A stretch of DNA of 64,000 bases, from positions 1-64,000 of the forward strand of contig CAYSPT010000007.1 in assembly GCA_964432985.1 (NCBI GenBank), given 5' to 3'. Positions 15,778 to 24,562 of the stretch are shown here, in pieces. A program made the translations under genes and the position numbers. This stretch comes from CAYSPT01 sp964432985 (lineage in GTDB: Bacteria > Muiribacteriota > CAYSPT01). The notes below the pieces were generated by a model. The model was given only the letters and a program-made list of their open reading frames with translations, made no database searches and was not told where the DNA came from. Numbering within the stretch: the stretch's first letter is position 1; each line of letters begins with the position of its first letter.

Positions 15778-18014
15778 CTGCGAAAATTGTAGACGGACGG
15801 TGTCTGCCGGGGGGAAATCCTCAGAAGAGCAAGATACTCGTGGTCAATCTCAGCAATGAACAGACAGATTCCATCAAGGAAATTCTGGTGACTTCCAAGA
15901 TCCCCTTCGATCTTTCCACCTGCCTAAACTCCTCCGAGGTCCTCGCCAAGGCATGCTCGGACATTTACGATGCGATCTTTTTTGCCTCCGCCAACAAGCA
16001 AATGCGCCAGCACATTGATGTCGTGGCCCAGTTAAACCATATCGCCCCCTTCATGCAGACGGTGCTCCTAGCGGACCAGAACAGCCTGAATCTACTCAGG
16101 GAGAAACTCGGAGACATGGCCTTTCATATCATTGCCCACGGTTCGTGCCCGGTCCAGGTCGCTTTGATTCTCAATAAAGCTGTGGAACAGACGCGGAGGC
16201 TGCGCCTGGAGAATGTCCTTCAGAGGAAATTTTACATCGCCCGGGGAGGGCACACCAGGATACTTTCACTCCAGAAGAGCCTCTACAAGCTGGCTTCCAG
16301 CTTCAACGTGCTTCGAGAATTCATTGAAAGCATGGGCTCGACGCAACAGCTTCCGACCATGCTTGGCAAAGTGTTGAGTTCCATCCAGGGTATCTTTGGC
16401 TGCTCCAAGGCAGTGGTGCTTCTACACAATTCCCAAAGCGGTTGTTTCGAGCCGGCTCAAGGGATCGGGCTCAACCAGCAAATTCAGCCCCTGCTCCGCT
16501 TTCGGTCGGGGGAAGGACTGGCCGGGTGGTGTGCCGCAAACCGCAAGACCCTTATTTTGAATGATGTAATGAAGGATCCACGATACAAGTCGTTCGGATC
16601 AATCAGGGAAGACAGGATGTGTTTCATGGGTGCGCCTTTGGTCGCCGGATCCCGGACACACGGTGTGCTCTGTATGGAAAGTCCATACTACAAAAATAAC
16701 TATAATGCCTATGACCTGGCTCTTTTTGAAATACTGTCCGCCCAGGTTGCCATCACCCTTGAAAACATGCTTGTAATTGACGATATCCGATCAGTCAACC
16801 AGAATCTCGGGGAGAAGATAGCCGAATTAAACGCACTGTTTGATATCAACGAAGCAACCATCAAGTTCATTGACCAGGACAAGGTACTGGCACAGGTTGC
16901 CGAACGTACCGCCCGTGCCCTGAAAGTTGACCGGTGCTCCATTCTTCTTACCGACCCGGAGAGCAAGAACCTTGTTTTAACCGCCGGGCACGGTGTGAAG
17001 CCCAGTTTGATCGGCTCTCTGCGCCTGGCTCCCGGTAAAAGCATTTCCGGCATGGTTTCCAGGTTCAAAAAGCCAATACTGGTAAACGACCTGGATGGCA
17101 AGCCCGATTTCAAAAAACTCAATCTTGAGCCCTATCTCTGCGGTGATCTCATCGCCGTACCCCTGCGGGGAGAACTCGCCGTGCTGGGAGTAATTTCCGT
17201 TTCCGGAAAACAGCAGGGCAAAGGATTTACTAACCGCAACCGGGATCTCATGGTTTCCATCGCCGATACGGTGTCCAAAGCTATCAGCAACCATTACAAG
17301 GTTGTGGAAATGATGACAAAAGAACGGGAAAAAGTGCAGATCGAGGACCGATTCAAGCAGTACGTGGCTCCCTCGGTGGTGGCTCAGGTGGTCAACTCGA
17401 GCGATCTGCTGGAGTGCCGGCGCAAAGAGGTTACGATCCTCATGAGCGATGTAAGCAACTTCACTCCCATTTCGGAAAACATTGAAGCCGAGACCATCGT
17501 TACCATGTTGAATGAATACTTCAACATGATGACCGATGTCGTTTTTTCTGAGAAGGGCACCATTGATAAATTCATTGGAGACGCTGTTTTTGCCATCTTC
17601 GGCGCACCGGTTTTCTTCCCCGATCACGCCGAACGGGCCGTCCGGTCGGCAATTACCATGCTAAGAATGTTTCAGTCATTCAAAGAAGAGTGGATTGCTC
17701 GGGATGCGCGGTTTGCCCCCATGGGTCTCAAGGTGGCCATTGGAACCGGTCAGGCGCTGGTAGGAAATATAGGTTCCCGCCGGCGGATGGAATATACAAG
17801 TTTCGGAGAAGCAACCTCCGTGTGTGAGCAGCTCGAGGACATCGCCAAGATGGACCATATTCTTCTCGATGAAAAGGCTCTTGAGCAGTTGGGCGGCCGG
17901 GTGAAGGCCGAGAAACTCGAAGGAAAAACTGTTGAAACTACTTCCGGTATCCGCCAGGTCTACAACGTGAATTGGCGTGAAACGACCGGTTTTGTCGACG
18001 GTTCTGCATCCTAG
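15774..18014 (+). CDS. Class III nucleotide cyclase homologue with metal site only (C1-like half)
   Basis: A 746-residue protein with the same layout as its upstream neighbour: a degenerate receiver-like domain (about 20-140), two GAF domains (about 190-335 and 355-510) and a class III cyclase domain (about 550-745). Both metal aspartates are kept, D559 (LMSDVSNF) and D603 (DKFIGDAVF), as is K599. The second half of the site is lost: E679, S682 and Q686 stand where Asp, Asn and Arg are expected (FGEATSVCEQLE). It therefore resembles the C1 half of mammalian adenylate cyclases and should need the upstream protein for activity. The ATGA overlap implies coupled, near-equal translation. The four GAF domains would give the heterodimer at least two different inputs. 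No cAMP receptor gene is visible nearby. Confidence 0.9.
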   Translation: MTAKIVDGRCLPGGNPQKSKILVVNLSNEQTDSIKEILVTSKIPFDLSTCLNSSEVLAKACSDIYDAIFFASANKQMRQHIDVVAQLNHIAPFMQTVLLADQNSLNLLREKLGDMAFHIIAHGSCPVQVALILNKAVEQTRRLRLENVLQRKFYIARGGHTRILSLQKSLYKLASSFNVLREFIESMGSTQQLPTMLGKVLSSIQGIFGCSKAVVLLHNSQSGCFEPAQGIGLNQQIQPLLRFRSGEGLAGWCAANRKTLILNDVMKDPRYKSFGSIREDRMCFMGAPLVAGSRTHGVLCMESPYYKNNYNAYDLALFEILSAQVAITLENMLVIDDIRSVNQNLGEKIAELNALFDINEATIKFIDQDKVLAQVAERTARALKVDRCSILLTDPESKNLVLTAGHGVKPSLIGSLRLAPGKSISGMVSRFKKPILVNDLDGKPDFKKLNLEPYLCGDLIAVPLRGELAVLGVISVSGKQQGKGFTNRNRDLMVSIADTVSKAISNHYKVVEMMTKEREKVQIEDRFKQYVAPSVVAQVVNSSDLLECRRKEVTILMSDVSNFTPISENIEAETIVTMLNEYFNMMTDVVFSEKGTIDKFIGDAVFAIFGAPVFFPDHAERAVRSAITMLRMFQSFKEEWIARDARFAPMGLKVAIGTGQALVGNIGSRRRMEYTSFGEATSVCEQLEDIAKMDHILLDEKALEQLGGRVKAEKLEGKTVETTSGIRQVYNVNWRETTGFVDGSAS

Positions 18015-18078
18015 CCTGCTTAACCTCATCATGATCACGCCCAAGGTATGGACGGTAACCTGAACGAAGCAAACTGTA

Positions 18079-19557
18079 TTAATAGCTGTAGCGGTACGCC
18101 AGGTAAACGTTGCTGTTCTGGTGAAACTGCCCGAAGAAGGTGTGATCGTAATCCCCGGCGAATATATTCCCGCCCATTTCCAGGGCACGGTGGTCATCCA
18201 GCTTGTAATGAGCTTTCGGGCGCAAGTACACATCGCTTTCTGTGGGAGAAAAGTACGTAAACAGGGACAATGTCATATTCTGATCCCACATGAGCCTGGT
18301 GAGACGGGCGGTGAGAACATGACGGTATTCATGCGCAGCGCGAGCGCCGGCTGGGAGTGAACCCAGGTATTCGCCGTAATCCATCATGTATTCGAGGTAA
18401 TACTGAAACGCCCCGGTGAAATTCCTGGCCAGTTCCTGCTCATACCCCATCAGAAACCTGAATTCGCTGTTCTTTACCATGGGTTTATCGCCGCCCTGGT
18501 CGGCCGGGGAGTCATAGTAGCCAGCTTCCAGATTCCCGATCCCTTTGCCCAGATTACCACGGTAACTGACCCCATACACAGTCAAATCGGGGAAGATCAC
18601 TTTGCCGGAAGCCGCGTCCTGACCCCCGGGGCTTTTCCAGTAACCGCGGTACCCGTACAGGGCCCACTCTGCCCCGGTGAAGTTTCTGTACAGGCGAAGA
18701 GCAATTTCGTGATCGTCACCCCATCGGTCCGGTTTTATGGTACGCACCGGGACGTCAGTCCCCGACCGCCGCCCCAAAGTGCCGTTCCAATAGGAAATTC
18801 TCGATCCGTCAATAAAACGGTCGCTGTCAAACCGCGGCGTGAATACAACATCCAGGTTGCCCGCTTCGCGGTAGACAGAAATCTTGACTGCATCGGAGGG
18901 CGCCTTCAAGTACTCGTCGTCGCGCCCCGTAAAGAAGGAGTTCCAGTCCTTAGGGAAAAGATCATTGATGAACAGCATGTCCCCCGTACCCCAGGTCAGT
19001 ACCTGGCGTCCGAATTTCACGTCCATATCATCAGCGGGACTGAACGAGAAACTGGCCACCCGGAGATCGGCCCATCCCCTGCCCTCCTCCAGGCGTAACT
19101 CGTCATCGGCCAGGACATCATCATAGAGAAGATCACCCGTCAGGCTGAACTGGACGTCTCCCATTTCCCGTTCGTATTCCACCTGGAGCCGCACTTCCAG
19201 AATGGAGGTTTTATCCTCATAGGGATCGTCCAGTAAACGTATTCCGCTTCTCAGTTCCCAGAATCCGTGCAGGTTTGCCAGGAGTGAAGGCGCTGGAGTG
19301 TCCTTCGACGATGTCGAGTCAGTTACTGTAGCTCCCTTCCCTGGTTCGCCAAAAAGACCTGCCGGCAGTGATGGTTCGAAAGCTGGTTCAGCATCAGAAA
19401 TACCAAGTCCATCCGGTAGAGTAGGCTCATCGGAAGCGGTGGAATCGATATCACCAAGACCGGCAGGCAAAGCCGGTTCGTCTAGGGCTACAGCTGCCGG
19501 GAGTATCAGACAGGACAGGAAAAACACCAGAACCAGGCACACTCCTGCGTTCTTCAC
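18079..19557 (-). CDS. Outer-membrane beta-barrel protein (DUF1302-like)
   Basis: A 492-residue exported protein with a GTG start preceded by AAGGAAGG. A signal peptide (cleavage near residue 24) is followed by a disordered segment with three EPxLPxGL repeats. The rest, from about residue 95, alternates in the amphipathic pattern of an outer-membrane barrel and ends in an aromatic residue (YLAYRYSY). The segment KFGRQVLTWGTGDMLFIND resembles the conserved region of DUF1302/alginate-export type porins. It is the last gene of a leftward trio with a LolA-like carrier and an MMPL transporter. That trio is known in other bacteria and is thought to move lipids or hydrophobic compounds between the membranes. 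The cargo is unknown. Confidence 0.82.
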   Translation of the reverse strand: MKNAGVCLVLVFFLSCLILPAAVALDEPALPAGLGDIDSTASDEPTLPDGLGISDAEPAFEPSLPAGLFGEPGKGATVTDSTSSKDTPAPSLLANLHGFWELRSGIRLLDDPYEDKTSILEVRLQVEYEREMGDVQFSLTGDLLYDDVLADDELRLEEGRGWADLRVASFSFSPADDMDVKFGRQVLTWGTGDMLFINDLFPKDWNSFFTGRDDEYLKAPSDAVKISVYREAGNLDVVFTPRFDSDRFIDGSRISYWNGTLGRRSGTDVPVRTIKPDRWGDDHEIALRLYRNFTGAEWALYGYRGYWKSPGGQDAASGKVIFPDLTVYGVSYRGNLGKGIGNLEAGYYDSPADQGGDKPMVKNSEFRFLMGYEQELARNFTGAFQYYLEYMMDYGEYLGSLPAGARAAHEYRHVLTARLTRLMWDQNMTLSLFTYFSPTESDVYLRPKAHYKLDDHRALEMGGNIFAGDYDHTFFGQFHQNSNVYLAYRYSY

Positions 19558-19575
19558 CTCTGGCCACCTTCCTTA

Positions 19576-19640
19576 AATCCAGGAAATGCAGCATCTTTTT
19601 ACTGCACCTCGTGGCAAAACCAACTGTATTTTCCGGATTA
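19576..19640. repeat. Dispersed ~62-bp hairpin repeat, diverged copy
   Basis: Ends AATCCAGGAAATGCAG and CTGTATTTTCCGGATT match the other copies with several changes, and the AAAACCAAC segment is shared. It fills the gap between the LolA-like gene and the beta-barrel gene inside an operon, so it does not always end transcription. Confidence 0.5.
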
Positions 19641-19641
19641 G

Positions 19642-20511
19642 TTATCTCAGATACTTGCGGGGCGCTCGGCGCAAATACCGCTCGGTAAAGTACTTGTCCT
19701 GTATATCAATGTCGTACTTGATGTTACTGTATTCGATGACCGTGCTGCCGCTTTTGAAGTCTTTCATCCGGCTGGAGGAAACCGTCGGATACCCCTGTAC
19801 CGTATCCACCTTAAGTGCTTCGTATTCCCGGTATTTCTCTCCGTTTTTGTCATAGTACTCCACCTTGACAGCCAGATATGTCTGGCGGTGAATCCACATC
19901 ATGTAATAGGAAAATTCCACCGAACCGGGATCTTTCGGGACATTTTTCAGCACGTAGTAGTTCTTCGAGGTCTCGACCAGTTCGTGGGAATCAGCGGCGA
20001 GGTTTCGTCCGGAAACGTCCTCGTAGAAAAAATCAGAACCCACGAAACTGGTGCGCTTCTCTGTTGAAGCAATACGTTTTACAAGGTCGAGGGCCGGCAG
20101 ATAGAGCCACCGGTCATCATCTCCTTCCACACGCTTCCAGACCAGGAAGACCATCTTGTTGACGTCGGCGGGCCGGTGGAAGAAGACATAGTATTTCTGG
20201 TCCTTGTCGTCCCCGGCCGATTCATCATCCCGGCGCAAAATAGTGAACTCGCGGTGCCTGGCTCGTCCCTGGCTGTCGGTTATGGTCATGGCCACCCGGG
20301 CGCTGCCGTCTTTCCCCTGGTAGTAAGCAGCGTGGTTTGATTTGATAATAATCTCATCTACCAATGACTTATTATCGGTTTCAGCGGAAGTAACCTCCTT
20401 TGTCTGCGAACCACTGTTGTCGTCCGAATCCTGGGCCCGGATAAATCCAGGCATCATCGCTGAGGCAGATATAAACGTGACTAAAACGACCAGAAACACA
20501 ATCCGTTTCAT
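19642..20511 (-). CDS. LolA-like outer-membrane lipoprotein-sorting family protein
   Basis: A periplasmic carrier of about 289 residues. It has a signal peptide (MKRIVFLVVLVTFISASA) and an unclosed-barrel LolA/LolB-type fold. The family marker segments are visible: FHRPADVNKMVFLVWKR, DRWLYLPALDLVKRI, SFVGSDFFYEDVSG and YPTVSSSRMKDF. Members of this family pair with MMPL transporters and carry lipids or lipoproteins in the periplasm. Either of two ATGs could start it: one at 20520 overlaps the MMPL stop as ATGA, and one at 20511 has GGGGAGG ten bases upstream. I chose the latter. It lies between the MMPL transporter and the beta-barrel gene, which fits a chain from inner to outer membrane. Confidence 0.9.
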   Translation of the reverse strand: MKRIVFLVVLVTFISASAMMPGFIRAQDSDDNSGSQTKEVTSAETDNKSLVDEIIIKSNHAAYYQGKDGSARVAMTITDSQGRARHREFTILRRDDESAGDDKDQKYYVFFHRPADVNKMVFLVWKRVEGDDDRWLYLPALDLVKRIASTEKRTSFVGSDFFYEDVSGRNLAADSHELVETSKNYYVLKNVPKDPGSVEFSYYMMWIHRQTYLAVKVEYYDKNGEKYREYEALKVDTVQGYPTVSSSRMKDFKSGSTVIEYSNIKYDIDIQDKYFTERYLRRAPRKYLR

Positions 20512-20516
20512 GTTTG

Positions 20517-23489
20517 TCATTCCTCCCCTGCCTGTATCATTATTTCCGTTTTACACTTTTCTCGATTAGCGCTGAAATAGCACAGGCTGCCCAAGATAAT
20601 CACCGCCAGAATACTGAACCATGAGAGCTTTGTCCAGCTCACTTCGTAGAATTGATGTATGTTGATTGCCGCCAGCGCCACAGCAGCGGCAATGGTTATA
20701 ATACACGTAGCACACCCGCAGAGGAAACAGCACACCTTTGTTCTGGGGAAAAGTATTTTTTCCATTACCGTAATCAACGCCGGCTGAATGAGCAGGGTCC
20801 CCACCCCGGCTATGACCAGGATGGCGGCGATGAACAGTCCCACTGTCTGGTAGGGAACCAGGGTGGCCAGCAGAAGCGGCAGGAATCCGACGCCGACCAC
20901 GATAACGTTACGGGCAATGGCCCGGGCCGGTTCTCCAAACATGGGCTCCACCGTGTCCTCCCAGCTCTTGAAATCCTGGTACAGCTCCCGACTGCGTGAG
21001 AGAAAATGGATCGCGTAGTCGACAGCCAGACCCAGGCTCAAAGAAGAGAGCACGGCGATAGGCATGTCATAATCTTTCCCGACGAGTCCGATGATGCCAT
21101 AAATAAGCCCGATGGTCACCGTCAGCGGAATCATGCACAGGAATCCCCAGGCGGCCGACTTGTACAGCAGGGTCATCATCAGGAACACACACAAGAAGCT
21201 TCCCATGAATGCCTGGAGCATACCGGAGACCATTTTCTTCTGCCACACCACGTTTATATAGGTCAGCCCGAACCACTGGTGCGACATCGCGGGCAGGCCT
21301 TCATCCTTTCCGGCTTTTTCAGCGTACGCTGCCATGTACCGGTCCACCGACTCGACTACCTTGATCATGTCCTTATTATCTCCGCTTTTGAGCTGAACCC
21401 ACAGGACGGTTTTACGGTAATCGGGGGTGACAAAATGCCAGAGGTCCTGCGGCCGGTGGCTGTTCTGGTAGGTAATCAGGCACTGAGCCACGGCCGGCGC
21501 CGAGTCGGGAATCCGGAAATCCTTGTCGTCCCCCGAAATCAGCTCCCTGTAAACTGTCTTGACTATATCCGACAGCGAGTTTGACTTGCCGACGGTACCG
21601 GTCTCAAGCAAATACCGCTGCAGTCCCGCGATGAATTCAAGATTGGCGGGCTGTTTGAACACCTGGTCCCGCTGGCGCTCCCTGTCGATGAATAAAAGAG
21701 CTTCATCCCAGGCGTCGTACTCTTCGTCGGAGGAGTTGTCAAGCCGATCCTCGCCAAATATCGTCAACTGCTTCAGCAGAGCCTTTTTCGAACCGGTGAT
21801 GGGTACGAGTCTCTCCGCTTCGTTCACAACCGAGGCAAAAACCGCTTTCGCCGAATTGCCCAACTCGGGATCCTCATTAGCCAGTCCAGCCTGCTGCACG
21901 TCAAGTCTGTCTCCAAACGCTTCAACGTAGTCGGCCAGCGAGGTTTCGCTGCCAGCGGCAGTCAAGGTCAGATATCCCATGTAGGTACCGCCGAAGTGGC
22001 GGTTCAGGACGGTGTCCGCTTCCCGGATGGGGTGGTTGGGCACAAACCACTTGATGGGGTTGTCATTGATATTGATTCGGCTGATGCCGTACATAGCCAC
22101 AGCGGAGAGAATGAGCATGATTACCAGTACGGTCCGGGCGTGGTGAAAGGTGAGACGGCCGCACAGCGCCAGCAACCGGGAGATCAACGAGGCCCTGGAT
22201 TCACTACCTGTTTCTTCTTGCTCACCGGTATCATAGACCGCCCCGAAATTTTCCAGAGTTGTTTCACTGATAAACATAACGTAAGCGGGTACGAAGGTCA
22301 CCGTCAAGAACCAGGCTACCATAACACCGAATCCCACGAACAGGCCGAAAACCTGCACCGGGGGAATGGGAGTCAGGGCCAGCGAGGCAAACCCGACCAT
22401 GGTGGTCAAAGACGTGTACAGCATGGGGGTAAACAATGTTTCCATCACTCCGGTGATCGTCTTTTTGCGGTCCCTGGTTTGCTGGTAACGGTCGAAGAAC
22501 TCCGACAGGATGTGAATGGCGTCCAGAACGGCAATGGGAATAATGAATATGGGAATCATTGAGCTCATGATGTGCACGGTATTGCCGGTGGCGACCAGAA
22601 GCCCCATGGTGCAGATGGTGGATACCACCGCCACGATCATGGGAGAAATTATCAGCACCAGTTTGTGGAAAAAGTACCACATGAGGAGGAAGATGATGAG
22701 CATGGCAGCTGGAGCAGTAATCATCATCTGTTTGAACATTTCCACTCCGAAGGTGTCTTCGGCCACCGGTAATCCGGTAATGTAAAATCGGTCGTCACCG
22801 GAGAACGTCGAGATTTTTGCGTTCAGCGCGCTGTACACCTTGTAGCTCAGGTGCTTCGATGTCAGTGGAAGGTACAGGCAGAGAGCTTTTCCGTTCTCCG
22901 AGACCAGTGTACCTTTCAAGAAGGGTATCCGCATGGCTTTATCGCGGATGGCCAGGCACTCTTCCTTCGTGGACGGGGGGGCCTCCATGAGCCACTCGAA
23001 TTTGACAGTACCCACCTCGCCCTGCTCGATGTTATCCACTGTGGACGGCGCAATCAGGTCCACCTCGATAACTCCCGCATAGGCGGGTGCTCCCGCGTGA
23101 GCGGGTACTCCCGCGTGTTTACCCGGTTCGTGTTCGTCTTTCCAGCGGAGTGTTTTGGCAAATTGGGTGAGTTCGAAGATCTTCTTCAGTGACTCGGGAT
23201 TGAAAACCCCGTCCGGGTGCACTTCGTTCACCACGCCCAGCACCACCATGTCGTACAGTGCCATCTCGCGTTTCATGCCGGTGTGAAAGACCCTGACCGG
23301 TTCCTGGGGCGGGAGCATGTTCTCAGGATCCGTATCGACCTTCAACGGGTTGAGGAAGCTGAATGTCGAGGGCCACAAGGTGGGAAGGGCTGCGGTCAGC
23401 GCGAGAAAAATTGTAGCTACTAACATAAGCCAGGTCACGGCCCGGGGACGGTTTACGGAAAAGGCAACCAACGATGTGCTTATCTTCAT
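20517..23489 (-). CDS. MMPL/RND superfamily transporter (HAE3-like)
   Basis: About 990 residues in two homologous halves, each with a large periplasmic loop and a bundle of membrane segments. The proton-relay motifs are VLDAIHILSEFFDRYQ in the first half and LAVDYAIHFLSRSRELYQ in the second. This is the RND subgroup that exports lipids, hopanoids and similar hydrophobic molecules. The start at 23489 has GGAGG eight bases upstream. Two extras stand out: an alanine/proline/glycine-rich insertion near residue 115 encoded by a palindromic DNA repeat, and a C-terminal extension with two more membrane segments and a cysteine cluster (VCCFLCGCATC). It is the first gene of the trio with the LolA-like protein and the beta-barrel. 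The cargo is not evident. Confidence 0.92.
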   Translation of the reverse strand: MKISTSLVAFSVNRPRAVTWLMLVATIFLALTAALPTLWPSTFSFLNPLKVDTDPENMLPPQEPVRVFHTGMKREMALYDMVVLGVVNEVHPDGVFNPESLKKIFELTQFAKTLRWKDEHEPGKHAGVPAHAGAPAYAGVIEVDLIAPSTVDNIEQGEVGTVKFEWLMEAPPSTKEECLAIRDKAMRIPFLKGTLVSENGKALCLYLPLTSKHLSYKVYSALNAKISTFSGDDRFYITGLPVAEDTFGVEMFKQMMITAPAAMLIIFLLMWYFFHKLVLIISPMIVAVVSTICTMGLLVATGNTVHIMSSMIPIFIIPIAVLDAIHILSEFFDRYQQTRDRKKTITGVMETLFTPMLYTSLTTMVGFASLALTPIPPVQVFGLFVGFGVMVAWFLTVTFVPAYVMFISETTLENFGAVYDTGEQEETGSESRASLISRLLALCGRLTFHHARTVLVIMLILSAVAMYGISRININDNPIKWFVPNHPIREADTVLNRHFGGTYMGYLTLTAAGSETSLADYVEAFGDRLDVQQAGLANEDPELGNSAKAVFASVVNEAERLVPITGSKKALLKQLTIFGEDRLDNSSDEEYDAWDEALLFIDRERQRDQVFKQPANLEFIAGLQRYLLETGTVGKSNSLSDIVKTVYRELISGDDKDFRIPDSAPAVAQCLITYQNSHRPQDLWHFVTPDYRKTVLWVQLKSGDNKDMIKVVESVDRYMAAYAEKAGKDEGLPAMSHQWFGLTYINVVWQKKMVSGMLQAFMGSFLCVFLMMTLLYKSAAWGFLCMIPLTVTIGLIYGIIGLVGKDYDMPIAVLSSLSLGLAVDYAIHFLSRSRELYQDFKSWEDTVEPMFGEPARAIARNVIVVGVGFLPLLLATLVPYQTVGLFIAAILVIAGVGTLLIQPALITVMEKILFPRTKVCCFLCGCATCIITIAAAVALAAINIHQFYEVSWTKLSWFSILAVIILGSLCYFSANREKCKTEIMIQAGEE
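23071..23117 (-). repeat. Palindromic 18-bp repeat inside the MMPL gene
   Basis: Two and a half copies of an 18-bp unit, each with a CCCGC/GCGGG hairpin, lie in frame and encode alternating AGVPAHAGAPAYAGV residues in a periplasmic loop. The repeat looks like a dispersed extragenic-type palindrome that entered a coding region. Confidence 0.7.
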
Positions 23490-23559
23490 TCTCTCGTCCT
23501 CCATAACTCAAGCATGTGCAATATATATCATAGAAAACAAGAGGAATCCAATAACCCCG

Positions 23560-23599
23560 AAAAAAAAAAGAGGTGCTCTCGAAGAGCACCTCTTTTTTT
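23560..23599 (-). terminator. Strong intrinsic terminator after the 257-residue protein gene
   Basis: A perfect GC-rich stem GAGGTGCTCT is extended by A/T pairs around a three-base loop. Runs of A and T on the two sides make it a textbook terminator on either strand, mainly for the gene ending at 23615. Confidence 0.9.
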
Positions 23600-23614
23600 C
23601 TTCGTTACAATAAA

Positions 23615-24388
23615 CTACATGTCGCCGCGGCCGTCACGGCCAATACGCTCGGCACCGCCTTCGGATTCCGCCGGAAGTGTGGTCGTTGAGCTGAACCATC
23701 CGCTGTCGGACATGAGACCAGCTTCCATCCACATCCGCTCTACCTCTTCGCGGGTCATGTCATAGTTGTCCTTTGCCTGCTCGTAAGCTTTCTTCTTCGC
23801 TGCTTTGTTCCAGAAGAATATCCACCATGCATCGTCGTATTCCTTTTTGGTCCGCTTGACCTCGCTGTCGGAACGATTGAGGAGGAATTCGCTGTGGCTG
23901 CGGAGGGAGTTTTGCCAGGACTCCTTGCGGGCCGGCTTTCTCCAGATCATGACACCATCGGAGTTGCGGTAGACATCGTACTTGAAATTGACCTGGGCCT
24001 GTGAAAAGGATTCTACCTTGTCCAGATATTCCTCCAGAGCGCGCTTCATTTCTTTCTTGCGGCTTTTGCGGGCAAACGGCCGGTACCAGCCGGTATCGTT
24101 GTAACGCCGCTTGGCTTCCTGGTAATTTTCCAGGGCACGCTGGATTTCGCGCCGCTTGAGCATTACGTAGTTGGGATTCATCTTGGGGTCGGCCACGGAC
24201 CCTATCTTGTTGACTTCGTCGTAAATGGTCCTGCCGGCATCGAAAATGTCACCGACGTCCTTGAGCACGTCCCCGATCTTCGAGGTAGTGTCCCTGATAT
24301 CTTCCATGGTGTCCGCCACACTGGGCCCTGCAAAACTCAGAGACATGACCAGAACCAGCGCCAGAACCAAGCTTCTCCTCATCGTCAT
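23615..24388 (-). CDS. Exported helical protein, paralogue A of a duplicated pair
   Basis: A 257-residue exported protein with a signal peptide ending near PSVADT (signal peptidase I type). The mature protein is helical and charged. It contains three loosely repeated blocks that begin with an aromatic/proline segment and continue with a basic helix: GWYRPFARKSRKKE, IWRKPARKESWQ and WIFFWNKAAKKK. It is clearly a paralogue of the next gene upstream, with shared stretches such as KMNPNYV, YQEAKRRY and GWYRPFAR. GGAGG lies nine bases before the ATG. I do not recognise a family or function. It has its own promoter-like boxes and terminator, so the pair are separate transcription units created by tandem duplication. 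Confidence 0.8.
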   Translation of the reverse strand: MTMRRSLVLALVLVMSLSFAGPSVADTMEDIRDTTSKIGDVLKDVGDIFDAGRTIYDEVNKIGSVADPKMNPNYVMLKRREIQRALENYQEAKRRYNDTGWYRPFARKSRKKEMKRALEEYLDKVESFSQAQVNFKYDVYRNSDGVMIWRKPARKESWQNSLRSHSEFLLNRSDSEVKRTKKEYDDAWWIFFWNKAAKKKAYEQAKDNYDMTREEVERMWMEAGLMSDSGWFSSTTTLPAESEGGAERIGRDGRGDM

Positions 24389-24426
24389 ATCACAATTCCT
24401 CCTTTTTTATTGTCGCTTCGTATAGT

Positions 24427-24456
24427 GTATAGCCGCGTACGATTATGAATGTTACA
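24427..24456 (-). promoter_or_regulatory. Conserved promoter-like boxes upstream of paralogue A
   Basis: TGTAAC (24451-24456) and TATAC (24427-24431) are separated by 19 bases on the minus strand. The same boxes with identical spacing occur upstream of paralogue B, although the intervening bases differ. This suggests selection on the boxes. Confidence 0.45.
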
Positions 24457-24500
24457 TAATTTTTCGGAAAAATAATGCATTTCTTTATAAGGATGCCAGG

Positions 24501-24534
24501 AAATAAAAGAAGGGGAGCCGTGGGGCTCCCCTTC
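24501..24534 (-). terminator. Intrinsic terminator after the 283-residue lipoprotein gene
   Basis: An 11-bp stem GAAGGGGAGCC with a four-base loop is followed on the minus strand by TTTTATTT. It lies about 30 bases past the stop codon of paralogue B. Confidence 0.88.
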
Positions 24535-24562
24535 CTGTAGGATTCGTCTCGCGGATGGAGAT

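Noticed and set aside
13681..18014. Cyclase pair as two independent homodimeric enzymes from a simple duplication
   Set aside because: Each lacks half of the catalytic residues, and the losses are exactly complementary, so neither homodimer should work.
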